A stretch of DNA of 64,000 nucleotides from Limnohabitans sp. T6-20 (GTDB taxonomy: Bacteria > Pseudomonadota > Gammaproteobacteria > Burkholderiales > Burkholderiaceae_C): contig NZ_NERW01000001.1 in the NCBI RefSeq assembly GCF_003063505.1, positions 550,501 to 614,500 on the forward strand. Reading direction: 5' to 3'. Positions within the stretch are counted from its first letter, which is position 1; every line of letters begins with the position of its first letter. Below are positions 34,182 to 44,276 of the stretch, in pieces. The notes under the pieces are model-generated. The model searched no databases. It was not told where the DNA came from and saw only the letters and a list, made by a program, of their open reading frames with translations. The position numbers and the translations under genes are program-made.

Positions 34182-34841
34182 ATGAATGAATCACAAGCCC
34201 GCGAAGAGATCTGCCGCGTGGGCCGCAGCTTGTTTGAGCGCGGCTACGTACACGCCACGGCGGGCAACATCAGCGTGCGGCTGGACGATGGTTTTCTGAT
34301 CACGCCGACCGACGCGTGCCTGGGCTTTTTAGACCCGGCGCGCCTGGCCAAGCTGGACCTGCAAGGCCAGCAAGTCAGCGGCGACAAGGGCAGCAAAACC
34401 ATCGCCTTGCACCGCCAGATTTACACCGCCGCTTGCGAGAGCGATGCCGACACGCGCTGCGTGATCCACACGCACAGCACGCACTGCGTGGCGCTGAGCC
34501 TGAACGCCCACGGGCCTGAATTGCTGCCGCCCATCACGCCTTACTTTGTGATGAAAGTAGGCCATGTACCGCTGCTGCGCTACCACCGTCCGGGCAGCGC
34601 GGATGCGGCCAAAGAAGTCGCTGATTTGATTCGCAGCCACGCCGCGCACGGTACGCCGATCCGCGCCGTGATGCTGCCGCGCCTGGGGCCCAATGTGTGG
34701 CACGACAGCCCAGCAGCCGCCATGGCCACGCTCGAAGAACTCGAAGAAACCGCACGGCTCATGCTGCTGCAACCCCACACCCCGCCGCTGCGCGCCACCG
34801 ATCTGGACGAACTGCGCCAGACTTTTGGCGCACGCTGGTGA
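34182..34841 (+). CDS. otnC: 3-oxo-tetronate 4-phosphate decarboxylase
   Basis: A 219-residue class II aldolase/adducin-family protein that decarboxylates 3-oxo-tetronate 4-phosphate to dihydroxyacetone phosphate. Phosphate-binding TAGNISVRL and the zinc-binding HTHSTHCVAL are visible. ATG 34182 follows CAGGAGATCGC and begins MNESQAREEICRVG as in family members. An ATG six codons upstream is less likely. It links the sugar-acid pathway to glycolysis. Confidence 0.91.
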   Translation: MNESQAREEICRVGRSLFERGYVHATAGNISVRLDDGFLITPTDACLGFLDPARLAKLDLQGQQVSGDKGSKTIALHRQIYTAACESDADTRCVIHTHSTHCVALSLNAHGPELLPPITPYFVMKVGHVPLLRYHRPGSADAAKEVADLIRSHAAHGTPIRAVMLPRLGPNVWHDSPAAAMATLEELEETARLMLLQPHTPPLRATDLDELRQTFGARW

Positions 34842-34898
34842 CCCTGCAGACGCGAAGCCCGCGCCGCGATTGAACCCATTGCCCACCGAAAGACCACC

Positions 34899-35732
34899 AT
34901 GCCCCGCTTTGCCGCCAACCTGTCGATGATGTACCCCGACCTGCCGTTTCTGGACCGCTTTGATGCGGCCGCCAAAGACGGCTTCAAAGCGGTGGAATAT
35001 TTGTTCCCCTATGCGTTTGAAAAAGCAGACATCACGGCACGCCTCAAAGACAACGGCCTGCAGCAAGTGCTGTTCAACACACCACCCGGTGGTGCCGATG
35101 TGGCAGGCTTCAACGCCGCCTGGACCGAGGGGCACCGCGGCACAGCCAGTGTGCCGGGGCGTGAGGCCGAATTCCGTGCGGGCTTTGTGCACGCGCTCGA
35201 ATGGGCGGATGCGCTCAGCTGTCCACGCGTGCACGCCATGGTGGGCTTGCGCGCAGAGGGTGCCAGTGCCGAAGCAGCAGACGCCACACTCACCAGCAAC
35301 CTGCAATGGGCCGCAGCCGAAGCCGCCAAGGCCGGACGCGACGTGTTGGTCGAGCCCATCAACACGCGCAGCGTGCCGGGCTTTCACCTCAACCGCCAAG
35401 ACCACGCCCACCGCATCGTGCAGGCCGTGGGTGCCGCCAACGTGAAGGTGCAGATGGACCTGTTCCACTGCCAAATCGTCGAAGGCGACTTGAGTGCCAA
35501 GATTGCTCAGTACCTGCCCACCGGCCGTGTGGGGCATTTCCAGATCGCTGAAGTGCCGAACCGCCACGAACCTGGCACGGGGGAAGTGAACTGGACGCAC
35601 ATTTTCCAGACGATCGACCGTGTGAGTGCTGAATGCGGTTGGGACGACTGGATCGGGTGTGAGTACAACCCCGCTGATGCCACCCCGGGCGGTACATCGC
35701 GTGGCCTGAGCTGGGCACGCGGGCGCCTGTGA
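34899..35732 (+). CDS. otnI: 2-oxo-tetronate isomerase (hydroxypyruvate isomerase family)
   Basis: A 277-residue TIM-barrel isomerase (Hyi/OtnI family) interconverting 2-oxo- and 3-oxo-tetronate. The start MPRFAANLSMMYPDLPFLDRF is typical. Metal and substrate segments EPINTRSVPGFHL, MDLFHCQIVEGDL and the late GCEYNPA are intact. It completes the LtnD-OtnI-OtnK-OtnC route to dihydroxyacetone phosphate. It begins 57 bases after otnC. Confidence 0.9.
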   Translation: MPRFAANLSMMYPDLPFLDRFDAAAKDGFKAVEYLFPYAFEKADITARLKDNGLQQVLFNTPPGGADVAGFNAAWTEGHRGTASVPGREAEFRAGFVHALEWADALSCPRVHAMVGLRAEGASAEAADATLTSNLQWAAAEAAKAGRDVLVEPINTRSVPGFHLNRQDHAHRIVQAVGAANVKVQMDLFHCQIVEGDLSAKIAQYLPTGRVGHFQIAEVPNRHEPGTGEVNWTHIFQTIDRVSAECGWDDWIGCEYNPADATPGGTSRGLSWARGRL

Positions 35733-35814
35733 ACACCGACATACCCACCATCCTGACGTCTGCACCTGAGCCTTGGCGCGTGCCTGCACAAACGGGCCTT
35801 GTGCCTGATCGGCC

Positions 35815-36558
35815 GTGAACGATCCTCACTATCTGATGTGGGCCGCACTGGCTGCGGGCTTGGTGGGTTTGTCCAAAGGGGGCTTGCCCACAGTGGGCAT
35901 GCTGTCCGTGCCGATTCTTTCGCTGTTCATGTCACCGGTGCGGGCGGTGGTGATGTTGTTGCCCATTTACATCATCTCCGACATGGTGGGGCTGTGGCTT
36001 TACCGCAAAAACTTCAGTGCCATCAACCTGAAAATCCTCATTCCCGCCGGGGTCGCGGGTGTGCTGGTCGGATGGTTGACGGCATCAATGGTCTCCGACA
36101 CCGCCGTCAAATTGCTGATCGGCTTGATGGGGGTAGGCTTTGTGCTGAATGCCTGGCGCCAACGGAAAAGCCAGCACGCGCCTGTTCAGGCCCGATGGGA
36201 TAAAGGTTTGCTGTGGGGTGGCCTGTCAGGTTTTTCCAGCTTCATCTCGCATGCGGGTGGCCCCCCGTTTCAGGTCTACCTGTTGCCACAAAAGCTGCCC
36301 AAAGCGGTGTTCGCTGGCACATCCACCCTGTTCTTCGCGGTCATCAATTTGGCCAAGCTCGGGCCTTACCACCAGCTGAGACCCTACGGCATTGACGAGA
36401 TGATGGGCGCGATGGTACTGATTCCGTTTGCGCTGATTGGCACTGTCCTGGGCGCCTACCTGACACGCAAAATCGCCGACGACTGGTTTTTCAAATGGGT
36501 GCAAATTGGCCTGCTGGCGATTTCATTGAAACTCATCGCCGAGGTCTTGCAGGCTTGA
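35815..36558 (+). CDS. TauE/SafE (TSUP) family permease
   Basis: A 247-residue membrane protein with about eight hydrophobic segments. The duplicated TSUP signature is seen in LVGLSKGGLPTVGMLSVP and FSSFISHAGGPPFQVYLLP. Members export or import organosulphonates, sulphite or small carboxylates. The GTG start at 35815 lies 82 bases after otnI. It may be the transporter of the tetronate operon, or a sulphite/sulphonate exporter unrelated to it. Confidence 0.88.
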   Translation: MNDPHYLMWAALAAGLVGLSKGGLPTVGMLSVPILSLFMSPVRAVVMLLPIYIISDMVGLWLYRKNFSAINLKILIPAGVAGVLVGWLTASMVSDTAVKLLIGLMGVGFVLNAWRQRKSQHAPVQARWDKGLLWGGLSGFSSFISHAGGPPFQVYLLPQKLPKAVFAGTSTLFFAVINLAKLGPYHQLRPYGIDEMMGAMVLIPFALIGTVLGAYLTRKIADDWFFKWVQIGLLAISLKLIAEVLQA

Positions 36559-36653
36559 CGGAATTTTCAAGCCAAAGCGCACACCGTTTTGGATCCTTCC
36601 CCATTGCACATGGGTTGACTCAAATCCACGCCGCGCAGCTTTGACTGGACGCA

Positions 36654-38087
36654 TCAATCCTTGCGCGCCCCTGGCTCTGTCCAGCCACCGCCCAAGACTT
36701 TGTAGACAGCGACCAGGCTTTGCAGTTGCTGGGCTTGCGTCTGCAAGGCCGCTTGTTGCGCGGTCAATAACGACCGACGGGCATCCAGCACTTCCAAGGC
36801 ATTGGCCAGTCCCTGGCGTTCGCGCAGTTCAACCAGTCCCATGCGGGTTTCTTCTGCGGCCAGTTGCGCACGCTGAGCGCGCAGTTGCTCGATCAGCGTG
36901 CTGCGGGCGGCCAGCGCATCAGCGACTTCGCGGAACGCGGTCTGGATGGTTTTTTCGTACTGGGCCACTGCAATGTCGCGCCCGACTTTCGCAGCGTCGA
37001 GGTTGGCTTGGTTGCGGCCTGCATCAAAGATGGGCAACAGCGCCTGAGGGGCAAACGTCCAGGCACTGGTCCCGGCGCTGAACAAGCGTTCGAGGTCGTT
37101 GCCCACAATCCCCGCGCTGCCCGTGAGCGTGAGCCGCGGGAAAAAGGCGGCACGCGCGGCACCAATGTTGGCGTTGTTGGCAAACAGCTGCTGTTCGGCC
37201 TGGCGCACATCGGGGCGGCGAATGAGCAAGTCGGATGGCAGGCCCGCAGGCACATCGGCCAACAAAGCTTGCGCCGTCAAAGGCATGCCTGCAGGCAAAT
37301 CGGTCGGCAGTGCCTGGCCCACCAGCAACGCCAATGCGTTGTCATCTTGAGTGCGTTGACGCTTGGCTTGGGCCAGCGCCACCTTGGCACCCTCCAGCAA
37401 AGACTGGGCCTGGCTGAGGTCAAGCTGCGATGCGGTCTGGTGCTCAAACCGCAGCTGAGTCAGACGCAGGGACTGTTCGCGTGTGGCGACAGCCTTCTGC
37501 GCAACTTGCAACAAGTCATCGTCAGCGATCAAGCTCAAATACGTGTTGGCCACCGATGCCACCAACGAAATCTGCACCACGCGACGCGCTTCTTGACTGG
37601 CCAGCCATTGGGCTTGCGCGGCCTGGCTCAACGAGCGCACACGGCCAAACAAGTCCAGCTCGAAAGCGGTCAGCGGACTCACGCTCAGCCCTGCGGTATA
37701 GGTGCTGGTGATGCCCCCCGAAGCATTGGAAGTGCGTGAACCGCCGATGCCCGCGTTCACTGTGGGCAGCTCGTCGGCACGGCGCAGTTGCCACTGGGCG
37801 CGGGTCTGCTCGATGTTGAGCATGGCGATGCGCAGGTCGCGGTTGTTGTCCAGCGCCAGTGCGATCAGGCGCTGCAGCCGGGCGTCCTTGAAAAAGTCTT
37901 GCCAGGGGATATCGGCGGCCTGGCGCTGGCCGGGTGCTGCTTCGGTCGCACCCGGGTATTGGGTGGGCACCGGCGCAGCAGGGCGTTCATAAGTTGGGAT
38001 CAGGCTACAAGCGCCGAGCAGGGTCAGTGCGCAAGCGCCGCTGGCCAGACGCAGCAGCGACCCGTTGAGAAAATTCAACTCACTCAT
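36654..38087 (-). CDS. RND efflux outer-membrane lipoprotein (NodT/OprM family)
   Basis: A 477-residue TolC-like channel. The lipoprotein signal has the lipobox LLGAC (Cys about 26), then IPTYERPAAPVP as in NodT proteins. Two repeats of helical OEP domains follow (IEQTRAQWQLRRADELPTV; QANLDAAKVGRDIAVAQYEKT). ATG 38087 is used, giving an 8-base overlap with the end of the pump gene and thus translational coupling. It carries substrates across the outer membrane for the adjacent pump. Confidence 0.93.
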   Translation of the reverse strand: MSELNFLNGSLLRLASGACALTLLGACSLIPTYERPAAPVPTQYPGATEAAPGQRQAADIPWQDFFKDARLQRLIALALDNNRDLRIAMLNIEQTRAQWQLRRADELPTVNAGIGGSRTSNASGGITSTYTAGLSVSPLTAFELDLFGRVRSLSQAAQAQWLASQEARRVVQISLVASVANTYLSLIADDDLLQVAQKAVATREQSLRLTQLRFEHQTASQLDLSQAQSLLEGAKVALAQAKRQRTQDDNALALLVGQALPTDLPAGMPLTAQALLADVPAGLPSDLLIRRPDVRQAEQQLFANNANIGAARAAFFPRLTLTGSAGIVGNDLERLFSAGTSAWTFAPQALLPIFDAGRNQANLDAAKVGRDIAVAQYEKTIQTAFREVADALAARSTLIEQLRAQRAQLAAEETRMGLVELRERQGLANALEVLDARRSLLTAQQAALQTQAQQLQSLVAVYKVLGGGWTEPGARKD

Positions 38088-41000
38088 GGCTGTCGACTCC
38101 GATCTGGTGACCATGCTCGGCATCGAATTGCCGCTGGCGCTCACTGCCCTTGAAAAAAGTTCGCACCACCACAAAGAAGATGGGCACAAACACCAGCGCC
38201 AGTGCGGTGCCGATGATGCTGCCGCCAATCACCCCGGTGCCAATGGCACGCTGGCTGGCCGAGCCTGCGCCCGATGCAATGAACAAGGGCAACACGCCCA
38301 GCACAAAGGCCAGCGAAGTCATCAAGATGGGACGGAAACGCAAGTGCACCGCCGTGAGCGCCGCCTCGACCACCGTCTTGCCTTGGGCCTGCAGGTCCTT
38401 GGCAAACTCGATGATCAAAATGGCGTTCTTCGCCGACAGGCCAATGATGGTGATCAGGCCGACCTGAAAATACACATCGTTGGCGTAGCCACGCAACCAG
38501 GTGGCCAGCAGCACGCCGAGCACCCCCAGCGGCACCACCAAAATCACGGCCAGCGGAATCGACCAGCTTTCGTACAAGGCCGCCAGACACAAGAACACAG
38601 CGAGGATGGCAAAGCCATAGAGCACCAGCGCTTGCGAACCGGCCAGCTTTTCTTCGCGTGACTGCCCGGTCCATTCGAAGGCAAAACCTTCGGGCAATTG
38701 CTTCATCAGGTTTTCCATCTCGGCCATGGCCGCGCCCGAGCTGTAGCCGGGGGCTGCCGAGCCGCCAATGCGCATGGCGGGGTAGCCGTTGTAGCGCACA
38801 GTCTGCATCGCGCCCTTGATCCAGCGCGTGGTGGCAAAGGCCGACAAGGGCACAGATTTGCCCTGGGCATTGGAGACGTTCAAACGCAAGATGTCGTCCG
38901 GCTGCATGCGCGAGGTGGCATCGGCTTGCACCACCACCCGCTGCAAGCGGCCCTGGTTGGGAAAGTCGTTGATGTAGGCCGAGCCCAAGGCGGTGGAAAT
39001 GACGGTGTTGATCGCATCAAAACCGACACCCAGCGCATTGGCCTTGTCGCGGTCCACGTCAATTTGCAGTTGCGGCGCGTCTTCCAGGCCGTCCGGGCGC
39101 ACTTGTGTGAGCATCGGGCTTTGGGACGCCAATCCCATCAACTGGTTGCGTGCCGCCACCAGCGCGTCGTGGCCCTTGCCTCCCCGGTCTTGCAAGCGGA
39201 AGGTGAAGCCCGAGGCGGTGCCCAATTCGGGAATGGGCGGCGGGCTCAGCGGAAAGATGAACGCATCACGGATACCCATCAGCGCCCCAAAGGCACGCCC
39301 GGCCAGCGCTTGTGCGGAGTGCTCGGAGCCAGAGCGTTCGCTCCAGTCCTTGAGCGTCACAAACGCCAGCGCGGCGTTCTGGCCCTGACCCGAGAAGCTG
39401 AAGCCCAGCACACCCACCATGCTTTGCACTTCGGGTTGCTTGAGGATGAAGCCCTCGACCTGTTTCATGACCGACAAGGTGCGTTCTTGCGTGGCCCCCG
39501 GCGGCAACTGCACGTTCACCAGAATGTTGCCCTGGTCTTCACCGGGCAAGAACGAGGTGGGCAAGCGCACATACATGACCGCCACCGCGCCGATGACCGC
39601 GGCATAGACAAACAGGTAGCGCGCAGCACGCGGCAACATGCGGGCCACCAGCCCTTCGTAGTTTTTGGCGGTGCGCGAAAAACCCCGGTTGAAGCGTCCA
39701 AAAAAGCCGCTCTTGGCATGGTGATGTCCGGCTTGCACCGGCTTGAGCAGCGTGGCGCACAAGGCGGGCGTCAAAGACAAGGCCATGAAGGCCGAAAAGC
39801 CAATGGAGCTGACCATCACCGCCGAAAACTGGCGGTAGATGTTGCCGACCGAGCCCTTGAAAAAGGCCAGCGGCACAAACACTGCGATCAACACCACAGT
39901 GACGCCAATGATGGCCCCAGAAATTTGCCCCATCGCTTTGCGCGTGGCTTCGAGCGGTGGCAAGCCTTCTTCGCTCATGATGCGCTCGACGTTCTCCACC
40001 ACCACAATGGCGTCGTCCACCACGATGCCGATCACCAGCACCATGCCGAACATGGTCAACACGTTGATGGAAAAACCCAGCACTTGCAGCAAGGCAAAAG
40101 TGCCCATCAGCGCCACGGGCACCACGATGGTGGGGATGATGGTGTAACGGAAGTTCTGCAAGAACAAGAACATCACCAGGAACACCAGGATCACAGCCTC
40201 GACCAGCGTCTCGGCCACTTGGGCAATCGAGATTTTCACGAAGCGCGAGCTGTCGTAAGGAATGGTCCAGTGCACGCCCTTGGGGAAATATTTTTCCAAC
40301 TCGGTCATGCGCTCACGCACCGCTTGGGCCGCCGCCATGGCGTTGCCCGAAGGGGAAAGCTGCACACCAATGCCAGCGGCAGGGTTGCCATTCAGGCGCG
40401 CCGAGGTGGCGTAGGTCTGAGCGCCCAGTTCGATGCGCGCCACATCCTTGAGGCGCACCGTGGAGCCATCGGCATTGCCGCGCAACACGATGCGACCAAA
40501 TTGCTCAACGGTGGCCAACTGACCATCAACGATCACGGTGGCTGCAATCGACTGGCCTGTGATGTTGGGCAAGTCGCCGATCGAGCCCGAGGACACCTGG
40601 GCGTTTTGCTGGCGTATCGCGGCGTTCACGTCGGCTGCTGACAGGTTGAAGCCGCTGAGCTTGGCCGGGTCGATCCACACGCGCATGGCGCGCTCGGTGC
40701 CAAACAGCTGCGCCTGGCCAATGCCGGGCAAGCGCTGTATTTCGGGGACGATGTTGCGCGAGGCGTAGTCACCCAGCGCGATGATGTCGAAGTCCGGGTT
40801 GTCGGACGAGAGCATGGTAAACAACAAGAAGTTGGCGCGCGCTTTTTCCACGCGCACACCTTGCTGCGTCACAGCCGCAGGCAGGCGCGGCGCGGCACGC
40901 GAGAGGCGGTTTTGCACATCGACCTGGGCCAGGTCAGCATTGGTGCCGGGCTCAAAACTGATGGTGATGGTGCCTGTGCCGTTGGCTTGCGCCACCGACT

Positions 41001-41235
41001 CCATGTAGATCAAACCGGGCGAGCCATTCATTTCGCGCTCGATCACGCTGAACACACTGTCTTCCAGCGTCTGGGCCGAAGCGCCGGGGTAACCCGCCGT
41101 GATCACGATGGACGGTGGTGCCACCGGTGGGTATTGCGAAATGGGCAACTGCGTGATGGCGACAGCGCCCATCACCAGAACGAACAAGGCAATCACCCAC
41201 GCAAAGATGGGGCGATGAATGAAGAAGCGGGCCAT
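38080..41235 (-). CDS. RND multidrug efflux pump, inner-membrane transporter (AcrB/MexB type)
   Basis: A 1051-residue proton-driven trimeric pump of the HAE-1 class. It starts MARFFIHRPIFAWVIALFVL. The TM4 proton-relay Asp pair is present in GIVVDDAIVVVENVERIM. The periplasmic loop motif LPGEDQGNILV and a C-terminal 12-helix pattern are normal. Length matches AcrB. It lies between the outer-membrane channel and the adaptor gene (12 bases from the adaptor's stop), forming a complete tripartite system. No regulator is adjacent. Confidence 0.95.
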   Translation of the reverse strand: MARFFIHRPIFAWVIALFVLVMGAVAITQLPISQYPPVAPPSIVITAGYPGASAQTLEDSVFSVIEREMNGSPGLIYMESVAQANGTGTITISFEPGTNADLAQVDVQNRLSRAAPRLPAAVTQQGVRVEKARANFLLFTMLSSDNPDFDIIALGDYASRNIVPEIQRLPGIGQAQLFGTERAMRVWIDPAKLSGFNLSAADVNAAIRQQNAQVSSGSIGDLPNITGQSIAATVIVDGQLATVEQFGRIVLRGNADGSTVRLKDVARIELGAQTYATSARLNGNPAAGIGVQLSPSGNAMAAAQAVRERMTELEKYFPKGVHWTIPYDSSRFVKISIAQVAETLVEAVILVFLVMFLFLQNFRYTIIPTIVVPVALMGTFALLQVLGFSINVLTMFGMVLVIGIVVDDAIVVVENVERIMSEEGLPPLEATRKAMGQISGAIIGVTVVLIAVFVPLAFFKGSVGNIYRQFSAVMVSSIGFSAFMALSLTPALCATLLKPVQAGHHHAKSGFFGRFNRGFSRTAKNYEGLVARMLPRAARYLFVYAAVIGAVAVMYVRLPTSFLPGEDQGNILVNVQLPPGATQERTLSVMKQVEGFILKQPEVQSMVGVLGFSFSGQGQNAALAFVTLKDWSERSGSEHSAQALAGRAFGALMGIRDAFIFPLSPPPIPELGTASGFTFRLQDRGGKGHDALVAARNQLMGLASQSPMLTQVRPDGLEDAPQLQIDVDRDKANALGVGFDAINTVISTALGSAYINDFPNQGRLQRVVVQADATSRMQPDDILRLNVSNAQGKSVPLSAFATTRWIKGAMQTVRYNGYPAMRIGGSAAPGYSSGAAMAEMENLMKQLPEGFAFEWTGQSREEKLAGSQALVLYGFAILAVFLCLAALYESWSIPLAVILVVPLGVLGVLLATWLRGYANDVYFQVGLITIIGLSAKNAILIIEFAKDLQAQGKTVVEAALTAVHLRFRPILMTSLAFVLGVLPLFIASGAGSASQRAIGTGVIGGSIIGTALALVFVPIFFVVVRTFFKGSERQRQFDAEHGHQIGVDSHE

Positions 41236-41247
41236 GCTGCGCGCCCC

Positions 41248-42564
41248 TTACTTGCTGGCAGCGGCGGGTGCCGATGCGGGAGCTGAAGCGGAGGTTGAAG
41301 CGGGGGTGGCCGATGCAGAAGCTGCCGGGGGGGGTGAGCCCGCCGCAGCCGGTGCGCCCGCTGGTGCAGAACCCGTCCAGGGCACGGTCTTGACCGGCAT
41401 GCCGGGCACCATCATTTTCTGGAACCCATCGACAATGACTTGCTCGCCTTTTTGCAGGCCACTCAGGATGACCCACTGGTTGTTCTGGTTGCCGCCCACC
41501 GACACGGGGCGCGGTACCGGCTTGCCATCTTCACCCACCACCAGCACGGTATCGCCCTGACCGGTGCGTGTGACCGCTTGCTGCGGCAGCAAGATGCCCG
41601 AAGGCAGTTCGGCCTGGGACAAGCGCACACGCACGTACTGCCCAGGCAAAAGCATGCCGTCGGCATTGGGCACTTCGGCGCGCAAAGTGATCTGGCCCGA
41701 GGTGGCGTCCACCGTCATATCTGCAAACAGCAGCTTGCCGGGGCGTGGCAACTCGGTGCCATCTTCCAGCACCACCCGCACCGGCAACGAACCGTCGCTC
41801 TTGCTGCGCAGCTGCTTGGTGGCCACGGCTTTGCGCAGGCGCAGCACCTCGCCGCTGGACTGGGTGAAGTTCACATACACCGTGTCGGTCTGCTGGATGA
41901 CGGCCAAAGGCGTGGCTTCGGTCTGGCTGACCAAGGCGCCCTCGGTCACCAGCGACTGGCCAATGCGGCCCGAAATCGGTGCGGTCACGCTGGCATAGTC
42001 CAGGTTGATGCGGGCCGTCTTGACCGCCGCTTGGGCTGCAGCCAAATCGGCAGCCGCCTGCTTTTGGGCGGTGACCAAAGTGGCGAAATCCTGCCCGCTG
42101 ATGGCATTGGCCTGCACCAGCGGCTGGTTGCGCGTCACCAGGGCGCTGGCTTGCTCCAGATTGGCCTGGGCCTTGGCCATGCTGGCCTGGGCGCTGTCCA
42201 GTGTGGCGCGGTAAGCCGCAGCATCGATTTCATACAGTACCTGCCCGGCTTTGACCTCGCTGCCCTCGCGGAACAGGCGCTTGAGCACCACCCCACTGAC
42301 GCGGGCACGCACTTGCGCCACACGCACGGGGCTGACCCGGCCCGGCAATTCGGTCTGCAGCGCCACCGCCTGCTCTGCCACGGTGACCACCCCTACAGTC
42401 GCCGGAGGCGGTGCCTTGCCTGCAGCACCGCCCGCTGGCGGCGCATCCTTGGCGCCACAGGCGGCCAAGGCCACAAGCAAGGCCCCGACGCACCAGCGCC
42501 CTGAACGGACAGGGTTGTGAAATGGCGGGGTGAATGCGGGAAAAACAGGGCGTGACGAGGACAT
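41248..42564 (-). CDS. RND efflux periplasmic adaptor (AcrA/MexA type)
   Basis: A 438-residue membrane-fusion lipoprotein. The lipobox-like LVALAACGAK ends the signal. The lipoyl halves (VGVVTVAEQAVALQTELPGRV; VTAPISGRIGQSLVTEGAL) flank a coiled-coil hairpin of Gln/Ala-rich repeats. The last 40 residues are an Ala/Ser/Pro low-complexity tail. ATG 42564 with AAAGG upstream is preferred to a longer frame. It is the first gene of the efflux operon. Confidence 0.93.
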   Translation of the reverse strand: MSSSRPVFPAFTPPFHNPVRSGRWCVGALLVALAACGAKDAPPAGGAAGKAPPPATVGVVTVAEQAVALQTELPGRVSPVRVAQVRARVSGVVLKRLFREGSEVKAGQVLYEIDAAAYRATLDSAQASMAKAQANLEQASALVTRNQPLVQANAISGQDFATLVTAQKQAAADLAAAQAAVKTARINLDYASVTAPISGRIGQSLVTEGALVSQTEATPLAVIQQTDTVYVNFTQSSGEVLRLRKAVATKQLRSKSDGSLPVRVVLEDGTELPRPGKLLFADMTVDATSGQITLRAEVPNADGMLLPGQYVRVRLSQAELPSGILLPQQAVTRTGQGDTVLVVGEDGKPVPRPVSVGGNQNNQWVILSGLQKGEQVIVDGFQKMMVPGMPVKTVPWTGSAPAGAPAAAGSPPPAASASATPASTSASAPASAPAAASK

Positions 42565-42794
42565 GGGCAACCTTTGGAACCACCCGGAGCGATGCTGGAC
42601 GAAACCCGTGCAAGCCATCCGTCGGGGGCATGTGAACAACCGGCCATTTTGCATGAACTGCATGACACACACACCAGGCCTGCGGTGTCACCGACTTGTA
42701 CAAACCACATGGACTCCTGGCTTGAACTTGTCATAATTTGCGATGCGCCCCGCCCCCTGCGCACGCCCAGACTTTTCCCAAACAAGGATTCACG

Positions 42795-44276
42795 ATGAAC
42801 GCTCCATTGCACCGCGAAATGCCCGCTGGCACCCTCGACAGCGCCCGCGCACTGGGTGAAGTCACCCAGTCTTGGGACAGCAGCATCCTGCCCGAGCTGA
42901 AAAAGTACATCGAGATCCCGGCCAAGTCGCCCTCATTTGATGCCGACTGGGCCAAGCACGGCCACATCGAGACCGTGCTGCGCAACGCCGCGCAGTGGGT
43001 CGAAGCGCAAAAGGTCGAAGGCCTCACGCTTGAAATCATCCGCCTGCCGGGTCGCACGCCTGTCATGTTTTTTGAAGTGGCCGCGACGCGTGCGGCCAGC
43101 GAGGGATCGGGCCAGACGGTGCTGATGTACGGCCACCTGGACAAGCAGCCCGAGTTCAATGGCTGGCGCAATGACCTGGGGCCCTGGACCCCGGTGTACG
43201 AAGAAGGCAAGCTCTATGGCCGCGGTGGCGCTGACGACGGTTATGCGGTCTACGCCAGCATCGCCGCCGTGCAGGCGCTCAAGAGCCAAAACACACCGCA
43301 CCCACGCATCGTGGGCTTGATTGAGACCTGCGAAGAGTCCGGCTCTTACGACCTGCTGCCCTATGTGGATGCGCTGCGCACCCGCATGGGCGATGTGGGC
43401 CTGGTGATTTGCCTGGACAGCGGCGCGGGCAATTACGACCAGCTGTGGCTCACAACAAGTTTGCGCGGCATGGCCAGCGGCACGCTCAAGGTGCAAATCC
43501 TCACAGAAGGCATTCACTCGGGCGATGCCTCAGGTCTGGTGCCATCCAGCTTTCGCATCATGCGTCAGGTGCTCGACCGCCTTGAAGACAGCGCCACCGG
43601 TCGCCTGCTGCCCGCGAGCTTTCATTGCGAAGTGCCCGCCGAGCGGCTGGCGCAGGCCCAAGCCACGGCCGCGATTTTGGGCGACGAGGTGTACAAGCGC
43701 TTCCCGTGGGCACACTACGACTGCGGGGGCTCGACCAGCTTTGCACTGCCCACCACCACCGACCCGACCCAGGCCCTGCTCAACCGCACCTGGACGCCCA
43801 CACTCAGCGTGACCGGGGCGGACGGTTTTCCTGCGCTGAAAGACGCGGGCAATGTGCTGCGGCCTTACACCGCCTTCAAGCTCAGCCTGCGTTTGCCGCC
43901 CTTGGTGGACGCGGCACAAGCCGTGGCCGAAATGAAAGCCCTGCTGGAAGACAACGCGCCCTACCAAGCCAAGGTGACGTTTGAATCGGGTGGTGGTGCC
44001 ACCGGCTGGAACGCCCCCGACACCTTGCCCTGGTTCGAGCAGGCGCTGAACAGTGCCAGCCAGTCCCACTTTGGCGCGGGTGTGGGTTACATCGGCCAGG
44101 GCGGCACGATTCCGCTCATGAACATGCTGAGCGCGGGCTTTCCCAAAGCGCAAATGATGGTGTGTGGCGTGCTCGGCCCCAAGAGCAATGCACATGGACC
44201 CAACGAGTTCTTGCATGTGCCCTACGCCAAGAAGCTCACAGCGGCCGTGGCCGAAGTCATGACGCGGATGCCTTGA
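42795..44276 (+). CDS. M20 family metallopeptidase
   Basis: A 493-residue di-zinc peptidase resembling CNDP/DapE-like dipeptidases. Metal site segments are LMYGHLDKQPEF, LYGRGGADDGYA and GLIETCEESGSYDL. LVICLDSGAG and a dimerisation insert follow. ATG 42795 follows AAGGA. The stop overlaps the ATG of the alpha/beta-hydrolase gene by one base (TGATG), so the two are translationally coupled. It is divergent from the efflux operon. The substrate is probably a dipeptide or N-acyl amino acid. Confidence 0.9.
   Translation: MNAPLHREMPAGTLDSARALGEVTQSWDSSILPELKKYIEIPAKSPSFDADWAKHGHIETVLRNAAQWVEAQKVEGLTLEIIRLPGRTPVMFFEVAATRAASEGSGQTVLMYGHLDKQPEFNGWRNDLGPWTPVYEEGKLYGRGGADDGYAVYASIAAVQALKSQNTPHPRIVGLIETCEESGSYDLLPYVDALRTRMGDVGLVICLDSGAGNYDQLWLTTSLRGMASGTLKVQILTEGIHSGDASGLVPSSFRIMRQVLDRLEDSATGRLLPASFHCEVPAERLAQAQATAAILGDEVYKRFPWAHYDCGGSTSFALPTTTDPTQALLNRTWTPTLSVTGADGFPALKDAGNVLRPYTAFKLSLRLPPLVDAAQAVAEMKALLEDNAPYQAKVTFESGGGATGWNAPDTLPWFEQALNSASQSHFGAGVGYIGQGGTIPLMNMLSAGFPKAQMMVCGVLGPKSNAHGPNEFLHVPYAKKLTAAVAEVMTRMP

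Noticed and set aside
34329-35789. Long open frame opposite the otnC-otnI genes
   Set aside because: High-G+C antisense frame with no coherent domain; it spans two well-supported genes on the other strand. The same applies to long antisense frames at 2393-3925, 38698-40641 and 55914-57779.
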